Positions 52,846-60,387 of a DNA stretch of 64,000 nt are shown here, piece by piece. The stretch comes from a virus. Both the position numbers and the translations under genes were made by a program. The stretch is from positions 1 through 64,000 of the IMG/VR virus record IMGVR_UViG_3300044635_001202, one strand, 5' to 3'. The notes below the pieces were generated by a model. The model did not search any database and was not told where the DNA came from. It saw nothing but the letters and a program-made list of their open reading frames with translations. Numbering within the stretch: the first letter of the stretch is position 1; each line of letters starts with the position of its first letter.

Positions 52846-54380
52846 TAGAATGTGATACTCCCGGTACCAGTGAATGTGTAGATGATGCTTCCCTCGCTGT
52901 TCGTAATCACAGGGCTACCAGTTGTCGCCGTTGCAGCGACTTGCGATTTGATAATCACAACGCCGCCTCCCCCAGCAGTACCTCCATCACCGCCCGCACC
53001 CTGCCCAGAGTTTGCCGTGCCAGCAGAGCCAACAGAGTTGCTGCCATTGACGGGCGTGACCTGATCCGCCCCCACCGAGATACCAGCGCCACCGCCGGAA
53101 AAATACCTCGTGCCTGAGTAGAGTACGCCGACGCTGGCTGCTGCCGCAAGCGTACTGTAAGAGCCAACACCGTCACCTCCAGCGCCAGCGGAGCCGCCGG
53201 ATGCGTTTCCGCCAGCACTAGCAGCACCACCACCACCGCCGGATGCTCCAGAACCATAAGGCCCAGCGCCGTTGCCTCCGTTGTAACCTTGACCGTTTGT
53301 GCCGCTGCCGCCAAGCGATCTGCTGTCTGTTGTGAAACCGGTTCCGCCGCCGCCGCTGCCTCCGTTTTTGCCTGAGCTATTGCCACCAAACGAACCACCA
53401 CCACCGCCACCAACAGCAACAGCTAACAGGCTAGCGAATGAGGAGTTTGAGCCGTTCGTTCCGGCAGTATTTGAGCCAACGCCCGCGCCGCCGCCGCCCA
53501 CCGTCACGATGTATTGTACGCCTGTTGCGTAGGCCACCGCAGACGAATAAACTACGCCGCCACCGCCGCCACCGCCGCCTACAGAAGTGGCACCGCCGCC
53601 ACCACCAGCGACAACGAGAACCTCAAGCATACTCCCCGGCGTCACTGCACTACTAGCCGTCGAATATGTTCCAGTACCCACGCCATTGACCCCAGCAACA
53701 CGAAACACATACGATGCTCCATTACTCAGTCCGGTAACAGCCACACTCGTTGAGGTAGAAGCTCCGTCAGAGAATGTTGTCCACGTTGAACCAGAATTTG
53801 ATGAATATTGTACTATATAATCTGTAATCGGCGTCTGACTTAAAACTGCTGGAGCTGTCCAGGATACTGTGGCCTGAGCGTTCCCCTGACTAGCCGTCAC
53901 TCCTGTCGGTGCCGGAGGAAGAAATAAATCCCATCTAGAATCATAACTAGAACCCCCACTACCCCCAGAAGAAACTCCAGAAGCCATAGTTAAATATTCT
54001 AAAACTGTTCCTGATGGAACACTATTATTAAGAGTAACATTAGATCCATCTGTTGCAGAAAAGTCTAGGTCTGATACTAGCTTAACTCCGTCTTGGAACA
54101 AATCTAAATACCCGACAGGATAGCCACCTGACACGGCAAAACTGGTCAATGTTCCTGTTGTGCTTATTATTCCTCTAACTCCAACAGACGAAGATGATGA
54201 ACCACCAACACTAGTTGATCCTATTCCACTAAGAGCTACCCAATTTGAAACTCCGTCTCCTATCTTAAGAATACTATTTGTTAAATCGTAGCCGGGCTCA
54301 CCACTAGCTAATACTGGATTGACCGAAGTCCATGCTGAAGATGTTCCTTTGCGAAATGTTATTAAATCATTAACAGCCAT
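52845..54380 (-). CDS. Mosaic fibre protein: attachment domain, FN3, glycine-rich tip (511 aa)
   Basis: Residues 1-50 are the 'W..NPVLASGEPGY...LKIGDG..NW..L' attachment domain common in phage fibres. About 155-250 is a fibronectin type III domain ('PPAPTGVTASQGNAQATVSW', 'SYVFRVAGVNGVG'). From 250 on it is a glycine-rich adhesin-like tip with 'MLEVLVVAGGGGG'. The 5' third is AT-rich like the genome; from about 53.9 kb toward its end it is GC-rich. The change lies at the start of or within FN3, a typical recombination border. It is preceded by the AGGTGTAT element. Confidence 0.75.
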   Translation of the reverse strand: MAVNDLITFRKGTSSAWTSVNPVLASGEPGYDLTNSILKIGDGVSNWVALSGIGSTSVGGSSSSSVGVRGIISTTGTLTSFAVSGGYPVGYLDLFQDGVKLVSDLDFSATDGSNVTLNNSVPSGTVLEYLTMASGVSSGGSGGSSYDSRWDLFLPPAPTGVTASQGNAQATVSWTAPAVLSQTPITDYIVQYSSNSGSTWTTFSDGASTSTSVAVTGLSNGASYVFRVAGVNGVGTGTYSTASSAVTPGSMLEVLVVAGGGGGATSVGGGGGGGGVVYSSAVAYATGVQYIVTVGGGGAGVGSNTAGTNGSNSSFASLLAVAVGGGGGGSFGGNSSGKNGGSGGGGTGFTTDSRSLGGSGTNGQGYNGGNGAGPYGSGASGGGGGAASAGGNASGGSAGAGGDGVGSYSTLAAAASVGVLYSGTRYFSGGGAGISVGADQVTPVNGSNSVGSAGTANSGQGAGGDGGTAGGGGVVIIKSQVAATATTGSPVITNSEGSIIYTFTGTGSITF

Positions 54381-54428
54381 TTTTACTTATATCCTGGATG
54401 TTCCGTAGAGCGATTATAATAATAATAT

Positions 54429-54436
54429 ATACACCT
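54429..54436 (-). promoter_or_regulatory. Candidate late promoter element AGGTGTAT (site B)
   Basis: On the - strand TTGAGGTGTATATATTAT lies about 48 bp before the start of the FN3/glycine-rich fibre gene, in a 95-bp gap. It is the same octamer as sites A and C and also has a TATAAT sequence shortly downstream. Confidence 0.5.
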
Positions 54437-54475
54437 CAAGGCAAGTTTAACAAAATATCAAACTGATTAATAATA

Positions 54476-55504
54476 TTATGGAATAAAATTATCATCAATT
54501 ATAGAATTTCCAGAAACATAACCATCATCATATGATACATTATTAGCTGTAAAATTAGAAATAATAGAAGATGCCGTTCCCGCACTCATTCCCTCAATAG
54601 TAGCTCCATTATTAACAAGATTAGCTAAGTGATGATCAATAGTTCCATGAGTTTCGAAAATTGTCAAACTTCCTTCGATCCCTTCTTCAACATCTCCAAG
54701 CACACTTTGATCCCATACTGATACTGATTCATTTGTTGATTCGTCTGTTAAATCATCTAAAATATCAGATTCTTCTATTTGTGCGACGTTTATTGTTTCT
54801 AGATCTTCATCTGATAATATTATATCTTGAACACGAAACATATCATTAGAGTTTTCATCTATTGACAATCCACCTACGGATGTCTCAAAGCTAGCTCTTG
54901 TTAAGCCATAAGTTTGTCCTGCCTCTCCGTATCCGTCCCATGTTCTTCCATCTTTTCCAACCCAAAAACCACCTGAATCAGCTACTTTTCTTAAGATCAT
55001 TGTTAGTGCGCCGCCAAGTTTTGTAATATTATATATTGTATTCCATTTCATCTCAAAGTTTAAATATGATAATGCTCCAGTACCAACTTTTATTATAGAA
55101 ATAGTGATTGGTCCAATAGTGGTATATGCAGTATTGTTGAAGGTTCTTGTAACATTATTATGAACGATTCTAAAACTTTCTATTGCTTTTGCCGTTTTCC
55201 AATTTTTAACAGTGTAGTATACCTTGAGCTTCATTAAGCGTGTTTCAACATCTAGCAAAAGTAATTCTGTGCCGCCAGACCCTACTTTATTATCTCCCCA
55301 TTTTGCTAAAAACTTTCCAGACGAGTAGTTATTTGGATTAAGAGTTTGGGCCTGTCTAATATACAGGTGTGGGTCACCCCACCCTCCCACATTCATAGCA
55401 GCTAATTTTTTAATATTGTCTTGTTGTCTAACTACGAGTCTATTTGTAGCACGACTAATGAATAATTTACCATTACTGTTACCGAAGCCAAAAAAAGCTC
55501 TCAT
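54476..55504 (-). CDS. Structural protein with a 'GWGDPH' (VWD-like) motif (342 aa)
   Basis: The N-terminus is short and basic. Near residue 40 stands 'NVGGWGDPHLYIRQ', in which GDPH is the hallmark opening of von Willebrand D-type domains. The rest of such a domain (Cys pairs) is missing, so this is only a hint. The middle is β-rich ('LMKLKVYYTVKNWKTAK') and has 'SGGFWVGKDGRTWDGYGEAG'. The C-terminal 120 residues are acidic and Ser/Asn-rich. It stands in the fibre block between two fibre genes. Function unknown. Confidence 0.5.
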   Translation of the reverse strand: MRAFFGFGNSNGKLFISRATNRLVVRQQDNIKKLAAMNVGGWGDPHLYIRQAQTLNPNNYSSGKFLAKWGDNKVGSGGTELLLLDVETRLMKLKVYYTVKNWKTAKAIESFRIVHNNVTRTFNNTAYTTIGPITISIIKVGTGALSYLNFEMKWNTIYNITKLGGALTMILRKVADSGGFWVGKDGRTWDGYGEAGQTYGLTRASFETSVGGLSIDENSNDMFRVQDIILSDEDLETINVAQIEESDILDDLTDESTNESVSVWDQSVLGDVEEGIEGSLTIFETHGTIDHHLANLVNNGATIEGMSAGTASSIISNFTANNVSYDDGYVSGNSIIDDNFIP

Positions 55505-55531
55505 TGTGTTTTCCTTTTTTTTATGAAAATA

Positions 55532-57316
55532 TTATGGTGTGCCGCCATCAATGACGCAGTAATATAGTGTTGTTGGATTAGCTGCGCTAACTCCGCTAAT
55601 GCTTGTTAGTCCGGCGAGAGTAGACGTTGTTGTTCCAAGAGATACTGATGTAGAGCCTATTGTAACCGAACTATTAAGAAGCTTATTATTAGCTATACTT
55701 CCAGCCAACATGGTATTTGTTACTGTACCAGTATCTGATGTATAAACACCGCTAGTTACTGTACTGGCATTACCACTTAAATTAGCGGTAATAGTTCCCG
55801 CACTAAAATTGCCGCTAGCATCACGGGATACAATAGCCAAAGTAGTATTGCTGTCTGTTGCTGTTGTTGCACTATTGCTAACTTTGCCACTTGAACTAAT
55901 TGTAGCTAGTTTGCTATCAGCAATAGCTGCGGAGCTGGATATGTCTCCATTTACAATACTATTAGATAGACTTAACTTACTGTATGCAATAGCAGCGGCA
56001 CTATTAATGTCTGCATCAACAATGGTGTTGTTAGCAATCATGGTACTAGTAACAGTACCAGTATCTGTTGTATAAACGCCATTTGTAACAGTACTAGCAT
56101 TGCCGTTCAATGATCCAATAAAATTACCACTAGTATAAATATCTCCACCAGTAAATTCCCACCTATTAGCTGATGTATTCCAAACAACTGACTTTGTGTC
56201 AGTCCCTGTATAAACTTCCATACCTCCGGTATTCAAGCCACTAGTATTAACTCTGATAATGTTATCACCAATTTCTACAGTAGTACTGTTAACTGTAGTA
56301 GTTGTCCCTTGAACAATAAGATCTCCACCAACTGTAATGTTTCCGGTGGTTGCTAAATTATTAATACCAACAATACTACGGGTACTATTAAGTACTAAAG
56401 CTCTGCTTGCAGAAGCTGTACCAGCAACAACTCCGGACAGATATGTTAGTTCAGCTAGTGTTGCTCTTGTAGAAGCGTCTGTTATATTATTCCAGGTGTG
56501 AGTATGTCCAACAAAAGATACTCCAGTAGTATCGATAAACATAGCATCATTAATAGAATCATAAGTTAAAGCAATACCAGTTCTTCCAATTACCTGAGTG
56601 GTAGCAACACTTCCAAGATCGGTAACTAAAGAACTTGGGATTCCAGTTACGCTAATAGTTTGAACACCAGCATTATTAACTATGCCAATGCCAGATCCTT
56701 GAGATAAACTCTTAACATTTAATAAACCACTTACCGAGGAATTAAAATCTCCAATATAAGAACTAGTTAATCCAGTAACTGAGATGGTTTCTACCTTACT
56801 AGTATCATCATAACTTGCTCTAATACCACTTACCCCAGTTATGGTAGCTCCTATAACATCTTTAACTGTATTAGCATCTAATCCATTAGTAGATATTGTG
56901 AATGTTCCATTGTTTCCACTTACAGCAATATTAGTGCCAGCCACAATATTTTTTACTGGTAATAAGCCACTAACACTACTATTAAAATCAGTAATTGCAG
57001 AAGATGAATGAGTATGGCCGGGAAGGGAAACTCCAGTAACAGATATGGTTAAGGCATTTGTTGAATCACTGTAAGACTTTTCAATATTAGAACCAGCGAC
57101 CAATAGATCATTAACTCTATCGTCTACCAATTCATTTAATTCAGAAGGTAAAACAGCTGCGTAAGCCAAAGAATTCCAGGCTGTTGTACCGTCTCCTATC
57201 TTGAATTTTTTATTGTCTGTTTCATAGCCTACTTCTCCAGCACTTAAAATAGGATTGACTGCGACCCAGTCTGTTGCTATACTTCTACGAAACTGAATTT
57301 TAGTTTGAACTGGCAT
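55532..57316 (-). CDS. Tail/head fibre protein with repeated β units (594 aa)
   Basis: It begins with the attachment domain 'IQFRRSIATDWVAVNPILS...FKIGDGTTAWNSL'. It continues with repeated units such as 'DFNSSVSGLLPVKNI' and 'GIRASYDDTSKVETISVTG', and later 'INSAAAIAYSKLSLSN' / 'SSSAAIADSKLATIS', typical of marine and freshwater phage fibres. No enzyme motif is visible. The C-terminus 'TTLYYCVIDGGTP' is a small tip. SD GGAG precedes the start. Its repeats are shared with the 156-aa protein at 52041, so one may derive from the other. Confidence 0.75.
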   Translation of the reverse strand: MPVQTKIQFRRSIATDWVAVNPILSAGEVGYETDNKKFKIGDGTTAWNSLAYAAVLPSELNELVDDRVNDLLVAGSNIEKSYSDSTNALTISVTGVSLPGHTHSSSAITDFNSSVSGLLPVKNIVAGTNIAVSGNNGTFTISTNGLDANTVKDVIGATITGVSGIRASYDDTSKVETISVTGLTSSYIGDFNSSVSGLLNVKSLSQGSGIGIVNNAGVQTISVTGIPSSLVTDLGSVATTQVIGRTGIALTYDSINDAMFIDTTGVSFVGHTHTWNNITDASTRATLAELTYLSGVVAGTASASRALVLNSTRSIVGINNLATTGNITVGGDLIVQGTTTTVNSTTVEIGDNIIRVNTSGLNTGGMEVYTGTDTKSVVWNTSANRWEFTGGDIYTSGNFIGSLNGNASTVTNGVYTTDTGTVTSTMIANNTIVDADINSAAAIAYSKLSLSNSIVNGDISSSAAIADSKLATISSSGKVSNSATTATDSNTTLAIVSRDASGNFSAGTITANLSGNASTVTSGVYTSDTGTVTNTMLAGSIANNKLLNSSVTIGSTSVSLGTTTSTLAGLTSISGVSAANPTTLYYCVIDGGTP

Positions 57317-57338
57317 TATAAATCTCCATTAAAATATT

Positions 57339-57602
57339 TTAGGGTGTTCCACAGTCGAATTGGTATGAGTCTAAGTAATCGTCTAATCCACTAATTCTAT
57401 AAACAGATAAATTTCCAATAATTTTATTCATAGGGTAGGAATCTGGTAGATCACTAAGTAGAATCTTTTCAGTATTGATAACATCAACATTATACGTTTC
57501 GTATCTTTCTATTTCTAGATTATTAATATTTTCAATATAACTAGTTTCTATCTCAATAATGTTATTCTCTGTATCTACAATTTCAACAATAAAATCACTC
57601 AT
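57339..57602 (-). CDS. Small acidic protein of unknown function (87 aa)
   Basis: Mostly β and acidic ('FIVEIVDTENNIIEIET', 'YNVDVINTEKILLSDLPD'), ending 'DYLDSYQFDCGTP'. The end 'GTP' is like that of the adjacent fibre. It overlaps the previous gene by 4 bp, so it is part of the fibre operon, perhaps a linker or chaperone for a fibre. No known family recognised. Confidence 0.5.
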   Translation of the reverse strand: MSDFIVEIVDTENNIIEIETSYIENINNLEIERYETYNVDVINTEKILLSDLPDSYPMNKIIGNLSVYRISGLDDYLDSYQFDCGTP

Positions 57603-58006
57603 ATGTTACAGTCTAAGTTGGAAGTATTTTGACTAAATCTCTTAACAACAGTAACTGTACCAAATACAATCCTAGTAATATATTTACCTCCACCACCAGC
57701 ATATAAATCATCTGGAGATCGTAGTTCCAGATCATATTTAGCCGTGTTGAAGATAAATCCATTAGTAGTTGAGGCGGGAATTAGCAAAGTAAGTTTTCCA
57801 TTTAAATCATCTATTGTAAATTTATATACACTATAGTCAGTATTTTCAGAATGAAACGCTTGGGTGGCATTCAAGTTAGTTCTCCAAGTAAGTCTAGCAC
57901 ACCAGTTTGTTAAATTGATGGGGGTTCCATTCTGGTTTTTGTATATCCAGGATATTTTAAATGATGTTCCCTGTTCTATAGCAAAGTCATATTTGGCTGC
58001 TGCCAT
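57599..58006 (-). CDS. β-sandwich structural protein (BppU-N-like), paralogue of the gene at 48473
   Basis: 135 residues: 'YDFAIEQGTSFKISWIYKN', 'GTPINLTNWCARLTW' and 'FNTAKYDLELRSPDDLY' match the 145-aa protein encoded at 48473-48910 in order and spacing. It is the first gene of the fibre block, downstream of the capsid terminator and of promoter element A. As it opens a fibre operon it may anchor these fibres to the virion. Confidence 0.6.
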   Translation of the reverse strand: MAAAKYDFAIEQGTSFKISWIYKNQNGTPINLTNWCARLTWRTNLNATQAFHSENTDYSVYKFTIDDLNGKLTLLIPASTTNGFIFNTAKYDLELRSPDDLYAGGGGKYITRIVFGTVTVVKRFSQNTSNLDCNI

Positions 58007-58069
58007 TAGTTTATGCCCTTAAGGATAGGATATTCTAAGCTATTAAAATAGAGTAGGATATAAAGTATT

Positions 58070-58077
58070 ATACACCT
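58070..58077 (-). promoter_or_regulatory. Candidate late promoter element AGGTGTAT (site A)
   Basis: On the - strand CTTAGGTGTATAATAC lies about 63 bp before the 57599-58006 gene and just after the capsid-gene terminator, as expected for a promoter that restarts transcription. It also contains TATAAT in the same stretch. Confidence 0.55.
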
Positions 58078-58147
58078 AAGTCTTCGTTGTCTGTTTAGCT
58101 TGTCTACAAAAACAAATCTGTATATTCTCGATAGTGGTGAAATAAAA

Positions 58148-58171
58148 AGAGCCACCGGTTAAGGCAGCTCT
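58148..58171 (-). terminator. Intrinsic terminator after the major capsid gene
   Basis: A 9-bp stem (AGAGCTGCC / GGTGGCTCT, two G-U pairs) with a 6-nt loop, followed on the - strand by TTTTTATT. It lies about 37 bp after the capsid stop. A perfect 12-bp palindrome AGTCTTAAGACT stands between them (58188-58199) and may add to it or bind a protein. Confidence 0.85.
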
Positions 58172-58208
58172 TCTTATTTTTAATAATAGTCTTAAGACTG
58201 TTATAGTA

Positions 58209-59222
58209 TTATAGAGAACCTAGTATAACTCTTCTATTGTCTAGAACAGCAAAGCCTTGTTCAGCCCAACCATAAAAGCCAGCTCTCTTTTGACGATGTA
58301 GTGTGTCATCTTCAAAAATTTGAACTTCTTCACGGACTGGCATTATAAAGCTATCTCTCTTACGAAGATCTAGGCCAACAACCACTTCGTTATCACTACC
58401 TGGAAGTGTGCCATTAAGAACACTGGAGTAGAAGAGTTGATACTCTTGACCTTCTCCTAGTTCGTCTAGATCATGAAGATTGATACCGAATACTCTGTTG
58501 ATGGCTCCATCACCAGCAGTGTAGATTTCTCTACGTGTAACTTCGTCAACTTGGTCAATACCCCAATTACGAATATCTTCCATTGACTCTGGAGAAACAT
58601 AAAGATCTGTTAACATGCCTCTATTGTTACTAGCAGAGTTACCTCCGCCGTTACGACGCATAACAGTCTTCATAAGACTTACTAGTCTCTTGGTGAACTG
58701 GCCAGAAGCAGCATCGCTATCATAGACAACAATGTTGCGATCAACGCCAGCAGCAAGCAATGTATGCCAGCCATCATCGTTCATCTTCTTGACGAAAGAA
58801 CTTTCAAGAACTTCCATTGCACGACCAACTACGTCCCAGCGAGCATCACGAGCATACTTTAGAAGATAATCGATACTAGCACCGATATCAAAAGTAGGAA
58901 CCATGACGTAATCGCCTTCAACATGGCGTTCTGGAACATAGCCGTGGTTAGGAACAGTATAGGCAACAAAGTCCTTTTCTGTACCTGGGGCTAGAAAATC
59001 TAGTGGGAATTCTGGAGTGGCACTTTGAGCTAAACGAATTGGCTCGAAGATACCGTCTAGAATATCTCCACTTAACAAACCCTTACGGAGAGGAAGTTCT
59101 AAGGCCTTTGCAAACTCAGCATTGGCAGCTAAAGATACCTCTCTGTTTGGAGAGCCAGAACGGATCAAAAGATCTGTAAGTTCTGGTGTTGGTTGGAAAG
59201 CTTTGCTATTAACTGATGACAT
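58209..59222 (-). CDS. Major capsid protein (HK97 fold)
   Basis: 337 residues with the typical order of this capsid group: 'GDILDGIFEPIRLAQSAT', then 'PEFPLDFLAPGTEKDFVAYT', 'VPERHVEGDYVMVPTFDIG', 'NNRGMLTDLYVSPESMEDI', and 'HRQKRAGFYGWAEQGFAVLD'. The N-terminal 20-50 residues are helical and may act as a delta-domain. It follows decoration and protease/scaffold genes and is followed by a strong terminator. Its codon use is GC-richer than the genome average, in line with high expression. Confidence 0.9.
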   Translation of the reverse strand: MSSVNSKAFQPTPELTDLLIRSGSPNREVSLAANAEFAKALELPLRKGLLSGDILDGIFEPIRLAQSATPEFPLDFLAPGTEKDFVAYTVPNHGYVPERHVEGDYVMVPTFDIGASIDYLLKYARDARWDVVGRAMEVLESSFVKKMNDDGWHTLLAAGVDRNIVVYDSDAASGQFTKRLVSLMKTVMRRNGGGNSASNNRGMLTDLYVSPESMEDIRNWGIDQVDEVTRREIYTAGDGAINRVFGINLHDLDELGEGQEYQLFYSSVLNGTLPGSDNEVVVGLDLRKRDSFIMPVREEVQIFEDDTLHRQKRAGFYGWAEQGFAVLDNRRVILGSL

Positions 59223-59247
59223 ATTATATCTCCCTTATTGATAAAAA

Positions 59248-59703
59248 TCAAGTAATATTGACTGAGACTTTAGCATAACCATCTGCACTTAAGCTGCTCA
59301 AGAACTGACCAATCTTCACAGCATTGGTGCTGGATGTTCCAACGAGACCACTGGCGCCAACATAAGCATCAGTACCAGCTGTTGGTGAAATGCCGCTTAC
59401 AAGACGATTTGTTGTTACCTGCCCTTGACGTAGAACAGTAACCTTGCCACCAACCTGAACCTCATCTCGGTGCCAGTTGATATGCTGTCTGGTTAGGTCA
59501 TAGTTAACAACGTCGTTCAAGAGAATGCCAAGAGGCTTGGCTCCGCTGGCAGCAGCAGCATAAGCTACTACAGCATTAGCGTCGTCCATGGCTACGCCAG
59601 AACCGCTAGTAACAGCAGATACAACGCCGCCTCTCTCGGCAGTGGTGTTCATGAAAAATGAAATATCTGTTAGTAATTCGATACGATCTGGTTTAAGAGC
59701 CAT
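59248..59703 (-). CDS. Capsid decoration/stabilisation protein (151 aa)
   Basis: All-β small protein between scaffold and capsid genes: 'RIELLTDISFFMNTTAERGG', 'GSGVAMDDANAVVAYAAAASG', 'VQVGGKVTVLRQGQVTTN'. Position and size fit a gpD-like head decoration protein that binds the capsid after expansion. No cysteines. The gap to the capsid gene is 25 bp. Confidence 0.7.
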   Translation of the reverse strand: MALKPDRIELLTDISFFMNTTAERGGVVSAVTSGSGVAMDDANAVVAYAAAASGAKPLGILLNDVVNYDLTRQHINWHRDEVQVGGKVTVLRQGQVTTNRLVSGISPTAGTDAYVGASGLVGTSSTNAVKIGQFLSSLSADGYAKVSVNIT

Positions 59704-59706
59704 GAG

Positions 59707-60387
59707 TTATTCTCCCTTATTAAGATTTTTACCTAGTCTAGCACAAACAAATTCAACAAGTTCTGCACGAGTATTTGAAACAGTTGATTCTGCTTCTCCA
59801 CCAACGCCTAGCTCAACTGTCTCTGTTGTTTCTACTTCTTCTAAGGCATCAACAACATCTTCAGCTTTTGCTGGTTTCTTTTTTGGTGTTTCCATCATCA
59901 TTTCAGCCTTTTTAACTTTCATACCAGCAAAAAGACTAGTCATAGTTTCAAATGCAGTATCGTCGATATTTTCGAATTTTTCTAATGTTGAAGCAACGGA
60001 CTCTTCGTCGAGACCGGCTTCTACTAAAGCTGCTTTACGCTTCATCATTTTTTCTTTCTTCATCATTTCAGCTTCTTTATCCTTGTAAGCTGCAATGACT
60101 TCATTAGCTGCGTTGAGTTCTGCTTTAACAGTATCAAGTTCTGTTTGCTTGTCTGTAAGAGCTGTTTGTAGTTCTGCAACTGTGATCTCTACTTCGTTCT
60201 TTGTGGCAGCTAGAGCTTCGTCAAACTCAGCTTTCATCTTTTTCATCTCTTCTTCTTTCTTAACTAATTCAGCATCTTTATTTTTCATAGCTGCCTCTAG
60301 TGTTTCATTGGATAGTGGAGTGTCCGAAGCAAGTGCATGAGCTTCAGGCACATTAAGATCGGTATTTGTTTCTACAGCTGCACTCAT
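59707..60387 (-). CDS. Nested scaffolding protein from an internal start (226 aa, in frame)
   Basis: ATG at 60387 (codon 274 of the protease-scaffold gene) has GGAG 9 bp upstream. The octamer AGGTGTAT lies at 60426-60433, 38 bp before it, the same distance as site C. The product would be the coiled-coil scaffold alone. Nested, in-frame scaffold genes are known from lambda (C/Nu3). The internal start is seen in sequence; its use is an inference. Confidence 0.55.
   Translation of the reverse strand: MSAAVETNTDLNVPEAHALASDTPLSNETLEAAMKNKDAELVKKEEEMKKMKAEFDEALAATKNEVEITVAELQTALTDKQTELDTVKAELNAANEVIAAYKDKEAEMMKKEKMMKRKAALVEAGLDEESVASTLEKFENIDDTAFETMTSLFAGMKVKKAEMMMETPKKKPAKAEDVVDALEEVETTETVELGVGGEAESTVSNTRAELVEFVCARLGKNLNKGE

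Noticed and set aside
52465-53820. Several Pro/Arg/Cys-rich + strand frames over the GC-rich island
   Set aside because: They are antisense shadows of Gly-rich genes (Gly codons read as Pro) and of a GC-rich gene.
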